64,000 bases of DNA from JACCXG01 sp963836735 (GTDB taxonomy: Bacteria; Acidobacteriota; Vicinamibacteria; Vicinamibacterales; 2-12-FULL-66-21), in assembly GCA_963836735.1 (NCBI GenBank), contig CAWIKP010000026.1, positions 62,001-126,000 of the forward strand, in the 5' to 3' direction. Below are positions 18,116 to 28,626 of the stretch, piece after piece (the first letter of the stretch is position 1; each line of letters begins with the position of its first letter). The notes below the pieces were generated by a model, which did no database searches, was not told where the DNA came from, and saw only the letters and a list, made by a program, of their open reading frames with translations. Both the position numbers and the translations under genes were made by a program.

Positions 18116-19500
18116 GGCCCTTTGGGAAGCGGCAGGTCCAGCCCTCGCGTGAACGCCAGATCGACAATGACGACGAAGACGACCGCGATGACGAGCGTCC
18201 ACATCCGCTGCCGGTGACTGGACGAGGGCGCGAAGGCGTTGGCGCTCAACACGAACAGCGCGCTTGCCGCGGTCGCGAATCCGAGCGGGCGCAGCAGGAT
18301 CAGGAACACCACCAGTCCGAGCACGACACCACGGACCGCTTTCGCATTACCGTGGGGTGTATCAGTACGAACCTGCCGCGCCCGGATCCCGCTGACGGCC
18401 AGCGCCCCGAAGACGAGTGCGGCGCCGATCAGGACAGCCAGCGGGACCAGTCTCTGCCCGGTCATCACCGGTGTTCCCCGCGCGGGCCCGCGCAGCCTCG
18501 CCACGACACGCGTGAAGCGCGTCCTTTCGCTGGCGAGAAATGCCTCGAATGCGGCGCCGTCGAGGTAGAGGTCGCTCCACTCGCGTTCGGCCAGGACTCG
18601 CTGCCACTCGGGGCTGTGCGCTGCCTGGCTCACCAGCGTGGTGAGCCGCGCGCGATCGGCAGTCGACAGCCCGCCGGCGCCGAGAACGCCGCGCCAGTTC
18701 ACCATCTCGACGTCCAGGCCGCTTTCGCGAATCGTCGGCACGTCGATTCCTGGCGTCCTCGACGGCGACGAGATCGCGATCGCACGGAGACGTCCGGACT
18801 GGACGTGCGGGGCAAACTCGCTGTAACCGCTGATGCCGGCCGCGACGTGCCCGCCGAGCAGCGCCGCCACCGCTTCGCCACCGCCCGAGAACGCCACGTA
18901 ATTGACGCGCCGCGGATCCACACCCGCCGCCTCCGCCATGAGTCCGGCCAGGATGTGATCGGTGCCTCCGACCGAGCCGCCACCCCAGGCAAACGCCTCG
19001 GGACGCCGGCGGAGCGCTTCGACGAGCTGCCGCATGTCGCCGATGACTGACGTCGCGGGGACGGCGATGACTTCGTACTCGCCCGTGAGCCGCGCAATCG
19101 GGGTCGCCTGCCCGATCGAGACGGGCGAGTCGTTCCAGAGCGTGGCGCCGACCATCACCAGGCCGGTGATCAAGAGCGATCGGGTGTTCCCCGATCCGGC
19201 ATTGACGAACTGCGCCAGCCCAATCGTTCCCGCGGCGCCGGGCACGTTCTGCACCTCGACGATTCGCGCCAGCCCACGACGCTCGATCACCTGCTGCAGG
19301 ACGCGAGCAGTCTGATCCCAGCCGCCGCCTGGCGCTGCGGGCGCGACAATGACGAGGTGATCTTCGAGCGGTTGGGCACGGACCGCCACCGCGCTCGGGC
19401 CGCCCAGCGCTGCGAGAATCAGAAGGAGCCTCACCGGCCACAGACTAGACACGGCCGGATGATACTGTGCGGTGCGTTGACTTACGCGTCGCCTGGGCAT
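18103..19500 (-). CDS. fused TctC solute-binding protein and TctB membrane subunit
   Basis: A 465-residue intact protein. After a signal sequence (about WPVRLLLILAALGGPSAVAV), residues about 45-345 are a TctC/BugT-type binding protein: IVAPAAPGGGWDQTARVLQ, VQNVPGAAGTIGLAQFV, FAWGGGSVGGTDHI, VNYVAFSGGGEAVAALLGG. From about residue 350 the chain enters four hydrophobic segments (LVPLAVLIGAALVFGALAV, VVLGLVVFLILL, TAASALFVLSANAF, LVIAVVFVVIVDLAF), matching the small TctB subunit. In most systems TctB and TctC are separate genes. A GTG about 16 codons in is an alternative start. It overlaps tctA and completes the three-component transporter. Confidence 0.88.
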   Translation of the reverse strand: MPRRRVSQRTAQYHPAVSSLWPVRLLLILAALGGPSAVAVRAQPLEDHLVIVAPAAPGGGWDQTARVLQQVIERRGLARIVEVQNVPGAAGTIGLAQFVNAGSGNTRSLLITGLVMVGATLWNDSPVSIGQATPIARLTGEYEVIAVPATSVIGDMRQLVEALRRRPEAFAWGGGSVGGTDHILAGLMAEAAGVDPRRVNYVAFSGGGEAVAALLGGHVAAGISGYSEFAPHVQSGRLRAIAISSPSRTPGIDVPTIRESGLDVEMVNWRGVLGAGGLSTADRARLTTLVSQAAHSPEWQRVLAEREWSDLYLDGAAFEAFLASERTRFTRVVARLRGPARGTPVMTGQRLVPLAVLIGAALVFGALAVSGIRARQVRTDTPHGNAKAVRGVVLGLVVFLILLRPLGFATAASALFVLSANAFAPSSSHRQRMWTLVIAVVFVVIVDLAFTRGLDLPLPKGPWTR

Positions 19501-19621
19501 AGGCTCCGCGAGATTCGGTTTCTTGTTTACAGGAGGGCAAGAGATTAGGAGAAAGAGAGCCCGTACCTACTCCTGATCTCCTGTCCCTCCTGTTAGATCC
19601 TTCAGTCGGGGGCATTCCAAA

Positions 19622-21346
19622 ATGCAGATCATCCGCAACCGCACCGAGTACGACGTGTGCGTGATCGGATCGGGAGCCGGCGGCGGCATGGCGGCGATGG
19701 TCCTGACCCAGGCCGGCGCGAACGTGGTGATGCTCGAAGCGGGCCCGTTCTGGGACGCGACCCTGGACACGGCCATGTACAAGTGGCCCTACCAGACGCC
19801 GCGGCGCGGGGCCGCGACGCCCGAACGGCACTTCGGCGAGTTCGACGCGGCGCTCGGCGGCTGGTCGCTCGACGGCGAGCCCTACACGTCGGCGCCTGGC
19901 GACCAGTTCGACTGGTTCCGATCCCGCATGCTCGGCGGCCGCACCAACCACTGGGGCCGCATCTCGCTCCGCTTCGGGCCGGACGACTTCCGCCGGAAGA
20001 GCATCGACGGCCTTGGCGATGACTGGCCGATTACCTACGACGACGTCAAGCCGTACTACGACAAGATCGATAAGTTCATCGGCATCTTTGGCGCCAACCT
20101 GCCGGAGTTCCGCAACGAGCCCGACGGCATCTTCCTGCCGCCGCCGACCCCGCGCTGCTACGAGCTGCTGATTCAGCGCGCGCAGAAGAAGCTGAACATC
20201 CCGAGCGTGCCGTCGCGGCTGTCGATCCTGACCAGGCCGCACAACGGCCGCGCCGCCTGCCACTACTGCAGCCAGTGCGGGCGCGGCTGCTCGACGCACT
20301 CGAACTTCTCGTCGCCCTCGGTGCTGATCCCCCCGGCGATGAAGACCGGGCGGCTGAAGCTCATCACCAACGCGATGGCGCGCGAGGTCACCGTCGACGA
20401 CGCCGGCCTGGCGACCGGCGTGACCTATGTGGACAAGACCTCGTCGCGCGACAACCACGTCCGCGCCCGGATCGTCGTGGTCGCGGGGAGCGCCTGCGAG
20501 TCGGCGCGCATCCTGCTCAACTCGAAGTCGGCGAAGTTCCCGCAGGGGCTGGGCAACTCGAGCGGCAACGTCGGCAAGTACCTGACGGACTCGACCGGCG
20601 CCAGCGTTCGCGGGTTCGTCCCGGCGCTGATGGATGGGATTCCGCACAACGACGACGGCACCGGGGGCATGCACCTCTACACGCCGTGGTGGCTCGACAA
20701 CAAGAAGCTCGACTTCCCGCGCGGCTACCACATCGAGCCGAGCGGCGGCCGGCGGATGCCGAGCGCCGGGTTCGGCAGCGGCATCCACGCCTATGCGACC
20801 AACGATCCGGCCGGGCATCCGCAGGCGTTTGGCGGCTACGGCAAGCAGTTGAAGAACGACTACCGCCGCCTCTACGGCGCCACCGTCAACTTCGCCGGCC
20901 GCGGCGAGATGATCCCCAACAAGGACACCTACTGCGAGATCGACCCCACGGTCGTGGACAAGTGGGGCATCCCGGTGCTGCGCTTCCACTTCAAGTTCGG
21001 CGACTCCGAGTACAAGCAGGCGAAGCACATGCAGGAGACCTTCCGCTCGATCATCACCGAGATGGGAGGAACACCGATGACGCCGATGCCGACCGCCGAA
21101 CAGGGCTACGGCATCGAGGCGGGCGGCCGCATCATCCACGAGGCCGGCGTGACCCGGATGGGGAACGATCCGTCGACCTCGGTGTTGAACAAGTACTGCC
21201 AGGCGCACGATTGCCGGAACGTCTTCGTCGCCGATGGCGGGCCGTTCGTGTCGCAGGCGGACAAGAACCTCACGTGGACGATCCTGGCGCTCGCGATGCG
21301 GACGTCGGAATACATTGCCGAGCAGAGGAAGGGCGGGAAACTTTGA
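19622..21346 (+). CDS. GMC-family FAD oxidoreductase with four-Cys cluster motif
   Basis: Intact 574-residue flavoprotein of the gluconate/glucoside dehydrogenase branch of GMC oxidoreductases. FAD-binding GSGAGGGMAA begins at about residue 16, LEAGPFW follows, and RMLGGRTNHWGR is the family substrate-loop motif. The C-terminus has HEAGVTRMGNDP and ADGGPFVSQADKNLTWTI. Cysteines 213, 216, 219 and 223 (CHYCSQCGRGC) are spaced like an iron-sulfur ligand set. The next gene encodes the usual small subunit 3, so the pair likely forms a periplasmic sugar or glycoside dehydrogenase passing electrons to a cytochrome. It has no signal peptide of its own, consistent with Tat co-export through subunit 3. 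Substrate unknown. Confidence 0.85.
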   Translation: MQIIRNRTEYDVCVIGSGAGGGMAAMVLTQAGANVVMLEAGPFWDATLDTAMYKWPYQTPRRGAATPERHFGEFDAALGGWSLDGEPYTSAPGDQFDWFRSRMLGGRTNHWGRISLRFGPDDFRRKSIDGLGDDWPITYDDVKPYYDKIDKFIGIFGANLPEFRNEPDGIFLPPPTPRCYELLIQRAQKKLNIPSVPSRLSILTRPHNGRAACHYCSQCGRGCSTHSNFSSPSVLIPPAMKTGRLKLITNAMAREVTVDDAGLATGVTYVDKTSSRDNHVRARIVVVAGSACESARILLNSKSAKFPQGLGNSSGNVGKYLTDSTGASVRGFVPALMDGIPHNDDGTGGMHLYTPWWLDNKKLDFPRGYHIEPSGGRRMPSAGFGSGIHAYATNDPAGHPQAFGGYGKQLKNDYRRLYGATVNFAGRGEMIPNKDTYCEIDPTVVDKWGIPVLRFHFKFGDSEYKQAKHMQETFRSIITEMGGTPMTPMPTAEQGYGIEAGGRIIHEAGVTRMGNDPSTSVLNKYCQAHDCRNVFVADGGPFVSQADKNLTWTILALAMRTSEYIAEQRKGGKL

Positions 21347-21377
21347 TGCTTTCAACTCCCAACTCTGTTAAGGAATT

Positions 21378-21989
21378 ATGAAACCCAGTAGACGCACGAT
21401 CCTTCGCTCGCTCGCCGCCGCTCCCATGGCGGCCGGCTTCGTCTGGACCGAGGCCGAAGCGCAGCAGGCCCATCATCAGGCAAAGGCTGCCGAAGCCACC
21501 GCCCAGAAGACCGCGACGCCCTTCCGGCCCAAGTTCTTCACGCGTCACGAATATGCGACGGTGACGATGCTGGTCGACATCATCATTCCGAAGGACGAAC
21601 GCTCCGGCAGCGCCACCGAGGCCGGCGTGCCGCCGTTCATGGACTTCATGATGACCGATCAGCCCGCACGTCAGACCGCTATGCGCGGCGGCCTGGCCTG
21701 GCTGGATCGCGAGTGCGTGAGCCGGTTCGAGAAAGACTTCCTGACCTGCACGCCGCAGCAGCGCGCCCAGGTGCTCGACGACATCAGCTGGCCGGACAAA
21801 GCCAGGCCGGAGCACGCGCACGGCGTCGCGTTCTTCAACAGCTTCCGCGATCTCACCGCGAGCGGCTTCTTCACCAGCAAGATGGGCCTCGAGGACCTGC
21901 AGTACATGGGCAACCGCTACGTGCCCGAGTGGACGGGGTGTCCTTCCGAGGTACTGAAGAAGTTGGGGCTCGGGGGAGACACGGCTTAG
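21378..21989 (+). CDS. gluconate 2-dehydrogenase subunit 3 family protein (Tat-exported)
   Basis: Intact 203-residue small subunit with a twin-arginine signal (SRRTILRSLAAAPMAAGFVW) and the family core FFTRHEYATVTMLVDIIIPKDERSGSATEAGVP, then SFRDLTASGFFTSKMGLEDLQYMGNRYVPEW. Such subunits partner GMC large subunits and usually carry the only export signal of the complex. It starts 31 bases after the GMC gene; the gap contains one short run of the CAACTCC heptamer. AAGGAATT precedes the ATG. Confidence 0.87.
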   Translation: MKPSRRTILRSLAAAPMAAGFVWTEAEAQQAHHQAKAAEATAQKTATPFRPKFFTRHEYATVTMLVDIIIPKDERSGSATEAGVPPFMDFMMTDQPARQTAMRGGLAWLDRECVSRFEKDFLTCTPQQRAQVLDDISWPDKARPEHAHGVAFFNSFRDLTASGFFTSKMGLEDLQYMGNRYVPEWTGCPSEVLKKLGLGGDTA

Positions 21990-22015
21990 GCTGCGTCAAC
22001 TCCCAACGATCCAAG

Positions 22016-22121
22016 GGTCCGCTGGACCGCTGGACCGCTGGACCGCTAAACCCGAACGCCCGGCGAAAAATCAGATCAGCGGACCAGCGTCCAGCGGTCC
22101 AGCGGTCCAGCGGTCCAGCGG
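22016..22121. repeat. inverted octamer array (GGACCGCT family) between convergent genes
   Basis: The left arm (22016-22047) holds four tandem GGACCGCT-like 8-mers and the right arm (22077-22121) holds five inverted copies (AGCGGTCC-like), around an A-rich 30-base centre. The whole would fold into a long stem. It fills the space between two convergent 3' ends (subunit 3 gene, plus strand; GNAT, minus strand). A stretch of CAACTCCC lies just before it. A one-sided array of the same unit occurs at 32683. Confidence 0.8.
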
Positions 22122-22129
22122 AGATACTC

Positions 22130-22600
22130 TTAGATTCTCTTCGCGTACTTGAGCATCTCGACTTCGAACCCGCTGCGATCGTAAAAGCGGCGCGCCCGTT
22201 CGTTCCCCGCGAACACGTTGAGCGTCATCAGCGACAGGCCGCGCCGCCTGGTCCACTGCTCGGCGTAGTCGATTAACGTGCGGCCCACGCCCGTGCCTTC
22301 CGCGTCGACCGTCGTCGCGAGCACCGAAATGTGACCGTGGCTCACGCCGAAGAAGTCCTTCATCAGGAGGATGTGCAGGCAGCCGACGGGAACGCCATCC
22401 CGCTCCGCGATCACGACCTGGTTGTCGTCGCTGCCCTCCTCGATCGCTTCCATCATCGCGCCGGCGTCGGCGTTGGCGATCGAGTCAGGCGTGCGCCACG
22501 GGGGCAATGGAAATGACGCCAGGCGCGCAGCCAGCCCGGCCAGCAGCGGCGCATCCGCGCTGGTGGCCGGGCGAATCTTCAGGTCGGTCATCGATGGCAT
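22130..22600 (-). CDS. GNAT-family N-acetyltransferase
   Basis: Intact 156-residue protein with the GNAT fold: IRPATSADAPLLAGLAARL at the N-terminus, VVIAERDGVPVGCLHILL (strands 2-4), HISVLATTVDAEGTGVGRTLIDYAEQW with a VxxxxxGxGxG-like acetyl-CoA loop, and LNVFAGNERARRFYDRSGFE near the C-terminus. Cytoplasmic, acetyl-CoA dependent. Acceptor unknown. The second Met (22591) is also a possible start. It is transcribed convergently to the subunit 3 gene. Confidence 0.85.
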   Translation of the reverse strand: MPSMTDLKIRPATSADAPLLAGLAARLASFPLPPWRTPDSIANADAGAMMEAIEEGSDDNQVVIAERDGVPVGCLHILLMKDFFGVSHGHISVLATTVDAEGTGVGRTLIDYAEQWTRRRGLSLMTLNVFAGNERARRFYDRSGFEVEMLKYAKRI

Positions 22601-22650
22601 AATTCGAGGTTTCCGGCTTCCGTTCTCTTCAATCGTACCGGAGACAACTC

Positions 22651-24821
22651 ATGGGAATCCGCGTGAATCGCTTGGTCGGCGCCGCCTGCGTCATTGCCCT
22701 GGGTGCGGCGGCGGCAGCGCAGCAGCGATCACATATCCGTCCACCCGCAAGATCGATCACATCGATACCTATCATGGCGTGAGGGTGGAAGACCCCTACC
22801 GCTGGCTGGAGGACGACAACTCGCCCGAGACGGCCGCATGGGTCGAGGCCGAGAACAAGGTCACGTTCGCCTACCTGGACGCCATCCCCTATCGGCGCGC
22901 GATGTCGGAGCGGGTGCGAGCGCTGAACGACTACGAACGCTACTCCGCTCCCTCGCGCAAGGCCCAGTACGTCTTTTTCAGGAAGAACGACGGGCTGCAG
23001 GATCAGAGCGTGCTCTACATCCAGAAAGGCTTCGACGCCCCGCCCGAGGTCCTGATCGATCCGAACGCGTGGGGCACGAAAGCGAAGCCGGTGCCGCTGA
23101 CCACGTTCAGCCCGTCGAAAGACGCGAAGTACGCGGTCTACGGCAAGTCGCCGAGCGGGTCGGACTGGCAGGAATACCACGTCATCGAGCTCGCCACGAA
23201 GAAAACGCTCGACGACACGCTCCAGTGGGTGAAGGTCTCGAACGTGGCGTGGGCGGGTGACGGATTCTTCTACAGCCGCTACCCCGCACCGGATCAGGCG
23301 AAAGCCAGGGCGGGGATCAACGAGGACCACCAGGTGTTCTTCCACAAGGTCGGGACGCCGCAATCCCAGGATCAGCCCGTCTACTCCGATCCGGCCAATC
23401 CCCAGCGCTTCCACATCGTCGAGACCACAGACGACGAGCGGTTCGCGGTTCTGTCGATCTCGGAGCGCGGCAAGGGCAAGGACGGCAATGCCCTCTTCGT
23501 TCGCGATCTTGCCGCCGGCGAGAAGGAGTTCAAGCCGCTCGTTCCCGACATCACCGATTTCAGCTTCAACGTCATCGACAGCGTCGGCGACAAGCTGCTC
23601 ATCGCCACCAACAAGGGGGCGCCGAACACCCGCGTCGTGCTGATCGATCCGAAGCAGCCGGCTGAAGCGAACTGGAGAGTGGTGCTGCGCGAGCGGCCGG
23701 AGCCACTCGAAACCGCCAGCACCGCGGGTGGGAAGCTGTTTGCGACTTATCTCAAGGACGTGACGACCCGCGCTTATGTCCACGCGCTGGACGGCCGCCT
23801 GGAGAACGAGATCGTCCTGCCGGGCCTCGGGACCGCGGCCGGGTTCGGCGGCGACCGCGACAGCACGTTCGTGTTCTTCACGTTCAACTCGCTGAAGGTT
23901 CCTCCGACGATCTATCGCTACGACATCAGCACGAAGAAGACGGGGGTGTTCCGTCAGCCCAAGGTCCCGGGCTTCGACCCGGCCGCCTACGAAACGAAGC
24001 AGATCTTCTACACCAGCAAGGACGGTACGCGCGTGCCGATGTTCCTGGTGTATCGCAAAGGGCTCAAGCTCGATGGCACCAATCCGACACTGCTGTTTGG
24101 GTACGGCGGCTTCAACATCGTGCAGTCGCCGACGTTCAGCGCCTCGCGCTTCGCGCTGCTCGAGCAGGGCGTCGTCTACGCGTCAGCGAACATGCGGGGC
24201 GGCGGTGAATACGGGGAGAAGTGGCATCAGGCGGGCATGAAGCTGAAGAAGCAGAACGTCTTCGACGACTTCATCGCCGCGGCCGAGTGGCTGATCGCCA
24301 ACAAGTACACGTCTGCACAGCGTCTGGCCATCCAGGGCGGATCGAACGGCGGCCTCCTGGTTGGCGCCGTGATGAACCAGCGCCCGGAGCTGTTCCGCGT
24401 CGCCATTCCGCAAGTCGGCGTGATGGACATGCTGCGCTTCCACAAGTTCACCATCGGCTGGAACTGGGCGGCCGACTACGGCTCGAGCGACGATCCGGAC
24501 GAATTTGCCGCGCTCAAGGCCTACTCGCCGCTCCACAACATCAGGAAAGGCGTCAAGTATCCGGCCACGCTCGTCACGACCGCGGATCATGACGACCGCG
24601 TAGTCCCGGCGCACTCGTTCAAGTACGCGGCAACACTGCAGGAGCTCGCGAGCCACGAGAACCCGCTGCTGGTTCGCATCGAAACCAATTCGGCTCACGG
24701 AGCCAGCGGCCTGGACAAGCAGCTCGAGACGACCGCCGACATCTATTCGTTCATCATGTACAACATGGGCCTGACGCCGGTCTTCCCTGCCGGCCGGACG
24801 ACCACGAGCACGGGCAACTGA
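22651..24821 (+). CDS. exported prolyl oligopeptidase, family S9A (one frameshift)
   Basis: Serine peptidase that cleaves short peptides after proline. The signal peptide (MGIRVNRLVGAACVIALGAA) begins at the ATG at 22651; the frame shifts near 22722 right after the Ala/Gln-rich cleavage region and continues ITYPSTRKIDHIDTYHG. An N-terminal propeller (about residues 90-440) is followed by the alpha/beta hydrolase domain with the catalytic Ser in QGGSNGGLLVG, Asp in TADHDDRVVPAHS and His in TNSAHGAS. Length about 720 residues matches the family. The stop is followed after 1 base by the EF-P start, so co-transcription is likely. Confidence 0.9.
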
Positions 24822-24822
24822 A

Positions 24823-25398
24823 ATGGCCGCGCTGATTGAAGCCATCGGGATCAAGCGGAAGATGTTCTTCGAGTTCGAGGACGCGCCGTACCACTGTCTC
24901 GGCGTGGAAGTCTCCACGCCCACCGCGCGCGGCGGCCAGACGCTGGTCCGGATCAAGATGCGCAACCTGCTCACCGGCAACGTCTTCGACAAGACCTTCA
25001 AGGCCGGCGACAAGTTCAAGGAGCCGGATCTCGTCTCGGTGCCCGCGACCTACCTCTACTCGGACAGCGGCGGGTATCACTTCATGGACCAGGAGAGCTA
25101 CGAGACCCTCACGCTCTCGACCGCGATGGTCGGCGACGGTCGCGAGCTGCTCGTCGACAACGTGCTGGTCGACATCCAGAAGTTCAACGGCAACCCGATC
25201 GGCATCGAGTTTCCCCCGCACGTCGAGCTGACGGTCACGTCGACCGAGCCCGGCGTCCGTGGCGACACCGCCAGCGGCGGCGTGACCAAGCTCGCGACGC
25301 TCGAGACCGGCCTCGAGATCCGCGTGCCGCTCTTCATCAAGGAAGGCGAGAAGGTGAAGGTGCACACGGAGACGCGCGAGTTCGCGGGAAGGGCGTAG
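24823..25398 (+). CDS. efp: elongation factor P, with EfpL-like Arg loop
   Basis: Ribosome-binding factor that relieves stalling at proline runs; 191 residues, three OB-like domains, intact. The body resembles EF-P (IKMRNLLTGNVFDKTFKAGDK, YLYSDSGGYHFMDQESYETL) but the domain I loop reads STPTARGGQT with Arg36 at the tip. That loop resembles EfpL/YeiP (SPTARG) rather than the Lys-bearing GKGQA loop of EpmA-type EF-P. Either EF-P or EfpL naming is defensible. It follows the peptidase gene by one base and has no recognisable modification enzyme nearby. Confidence 0.88.
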   Translation: MAALIEAIGIKRKMFFEFEDAPYHCLGVEVSTPTARGGQTLVRIKMRNLLTGNVFDKTFKAGDKFKEPDLVSVPATYLYSDSGGYHFMDQESYETLTLSTAMVGDGRELLVDNVLVDIQKFNGNPIGIEFPPHVELTVTSTEPGVRGDTASGGVTKLATLETGLEIRVPLFIKEGEKVKVHTETREFAGRA

Positions 25399-25406
25399 GA
25401 GAACTA

Positions 25407-25558
25407 CGTCAACTCCCAACGCCCAACTCCCAACTCCCAAGGGGAGTCGCTCGAACATCTGGGCGAAGGGCGCGGCACGTAGCTGGTTCGGACGCCTTCT
25501 ACCCAAGTGTTCGAGCGACTCCGCTTTGGGAGTTGGGAGTTGGAGGTTGGGAGTTGAC
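25407..25558. repeat. long inverted heptamer hairpin (CAACTCC class), copy A
   Basis: The left arm is tandem CAACTCC-like 7-mers and the right arm the inverted GGAGTTG 7-mers. Inside them is a second palindromic layer, GGAGTCGCTCGAACA / TGTTCGAGCGACTCC, around a variable centre. The fold is an imperfect stem of roughly 60 bp. It occupies nearly all of the 171-base gap between EF-P and the Gfo/Idh/MocA gene. Other copies are at 39638, 43801, 48081 and 61403. Confidence 0.85.
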
Positions 25559-25569
25559 AAGGAGCAGTT

Positions 25570-27108
<1,539 letters not shown>

Positions 27109-27110
27109 TT

Positions 27111-27213
27111 CGTCGGGGCTCGGGGCTCGGGGCTCGGAAAGCCGCTGGTACTCAGAGGCAACTAGCCGTTTGGATTTGCCCCCGTTGCCTCTGAAGACGT
27201 CCCGAGTCCCGAT
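27111..27213. repeat. GGGGCTC heptamer element, copy A
   Basis: Begins with three tandem GGGGCTC units, continues with a core hairpin AGAGGCAA...TTGCCTCT, and ends with CCCGAGTCCCGA-type inverted units. The core (CAGAGGCAACTAGCCG to TTGCCTCT) is shared with 40963-41103. It separates two convergent genes (oxidoreductase, plus; CBS protein, minus). Confidence 0.8.
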
Positions 27214-27224
27214 GCGTCAGTCCC

Positions 27225-27653
27225 CTAGGACATGATGTAGCGCTGCAGCGAGTTGATCGTGAACTGCTGCTCCTCGACCACCGCGCGCACCACGTCGCCG
27301 ATCGAGACGACACCGACCAGCCGGCCTTCGTCCATCACCGGCAGGTGCCGGATGCGTTTCTCGGTCATCAGCGCCATGCACTGGTCCACGGTCCAGTCCG
27401 GCTGCACACAGACGACGTGCGGCGTCATGATCTCGGAGACGAGCGTCTCCCTCGACGTCTTCCCGAGCAGCATCACCTTTCGCGCGTAATCGCGCTCGGA
27501 GAAGATGCCCTCGACCCGCTCATCCGCCTGGACGATGACCGCGCCGATGTTCTTGTCGGCCATCAGGCGGAGCGCATCGTAGACCGTGTCGCCGGGCCCG
27601 ACGGAATAAACGGCGGACTTGCCGCGCAGGAGATCGTGAACGGTGGCTGACAT
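27225..27653 (-). CDS. two-CBS-domain protein
   Basis: Intact 142-residue cytoplasmic protein consisting of two CBS domains: SAVYSVGPGDTVYDALRLMADKNIGAVIV and THVVC-type second repeat with VCVQPDWTVDQCMALMTEKRIRHLPVMDEGRLVGVVSIGDVV. CBS pairs bind adenine nucleotides and regulate partners. GGAGGG precedes the ATG. Divergent from the cytochrome gene with a perfect FNR-type box midway, suggesting oxygen- or redox-linked expression. Partner protein unknown. Confidence 0.9.
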   Translation of the reverse strand: MSATVHDLLRGKSAVYSVGPGDTVYDALRLMADKNIGAVIVQADERVEGIFSERDYARKVMLLGKTSRETLVSEIMTPHVVCVQPDWTVDQCMALMTEKRIRHLPVMDEGRLVGVVSIGDVVRAVVEEQQFTINSLQRYIMS

Positions 27654-27748
27654 GACCGGTACCCTCCGACCGTTTCAGTACCGACGACGGTGGAAGAACT
27701 CGCGGCTATGGTAGTGCAAGGCGGGCTGACCGCGCCGCCCCAATGATC

Positions 27749-27762
27749 TTGATCTGGATCAA
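27749..27762. promoter_or_regulatory. perfect FNR/CRP-type operator
   Basis: TTGATCTGGATCAA matches the FNR/DNR consensus TTGATNNNNATCAA at every defined position. Its centre is about 102 bases upstream of both divergent start codons (CBS protein at 27653 and cytochrome c at 27859). A TATAGT hexamer at 27811-27816 is a candidate -10 box for the cytochrome gene, which would put the box near a class I activator position. The regulator gene is not in the window. Confidence 0.7.
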
Positions 27763-27858
27763 TTCGAGGAGCTGCCCAAACTCGCGATTGTATGGCTGAG
27801 TTCGAAGGGATATAGTCCCGACTGCTAATCCACAACCCAACTCGAAACGGAGGTATCG

Positions 27859-28426
27859 ATGAAGGGAACCCTTGTCAAAGTGGTGTCTCTATTCGCCCTT
27901 GGTACTCGCATCGACGATGTTTACTACCAAGACGGCGGCGCAAGGCAGCGACAGCCGGATTCAGCGGGGATTCGAGGTGGCGCCCGTAAAACTGCAGATG
28001 AAGGGCCTGAACCCCGCCAAGGTGGGATTGGGCAGCTACATCGTCAACGCACAGGGCGGGTGCAACGATTGCCATACCAACCCGCCGCATGCCGAGGGCG
28101 GCGACCCGTTCGCCGGCCAGACCCCGAAGGTCAATGCGGCTGGTTACCTTGGCGGCGGAACGGAGTTCCTTCCGTCTCCGTTCATCTCACGGAATCTCAC
28201 GCCCCGTGCCTCGGATGGACGGCCCGCGGGCCTGACCCTCGAACAATTCCTCGAGGTGATGCACAAGGGCACCGACTTCAAGCACCGGCACCCGGAGATC
28301 TCCCCGCTCTTGCAGATCATGCCGTGGCCCGTTTACGGCCAGATGTCCGACCATGACCTGCAGGCGGTCTACGAATACCTCAGCGCCATTCCCTGCCTGG
28401 GCTCGGCGGCACGCTGCGAAAAGTAG
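27859..28426 (+). CDS. exported mono-haem cytochrome c (one frameshift)
   Basis: Signal peptide starts at the ATG at 27859 (MKGTLVKVVSLFAL) and continues after a frameshift near 27898 with LASTMFTTKTAAQG. The haem site is CNDCH in NAQGGCNDCHTNPPH, and the likely distal Met is in IMPWPVYGQMSDHDLQAVYEYLSAIP, typical of class I periplasmic cytochromes c. CGGAGGTATCG precedes the ATG. Controlled from the FNR-type box at 27749. It is a possible electron acceptor for the GMC dehydrogenase, but that is inference. Confidence 0.82.
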
Positions 28427-28626
28427 CCAGCCACACGGGATTTCTTCCGCCACTGTGTCAGCTTCCGCTCATCACCTGGGCGGGGGCTGGCGTACGCGGT
28501 GGTGGCAGATGGCCAATGTTTCCGGGCTCGACTCCGCTCCCCCTCCGGCCCTACCCGCAAACGTAGCCAACCCCCGAAACCACAATAGAATGCGCGGAGT
28601 CCAAGCCCGCTGAGTTTCGGACCCTG

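Noticed and set aside
22016..22121. CRISPR array
   Set aside because: Units are 8 bp with no spacers and form inverted arms; no cas genes are present.
27111..27213. Intrinsic terminator for the convergent genes
   Set aside because: No T-tract follows the stem on either strand, so it is listed as a repeat, with a terminator role only as a hypothesis.
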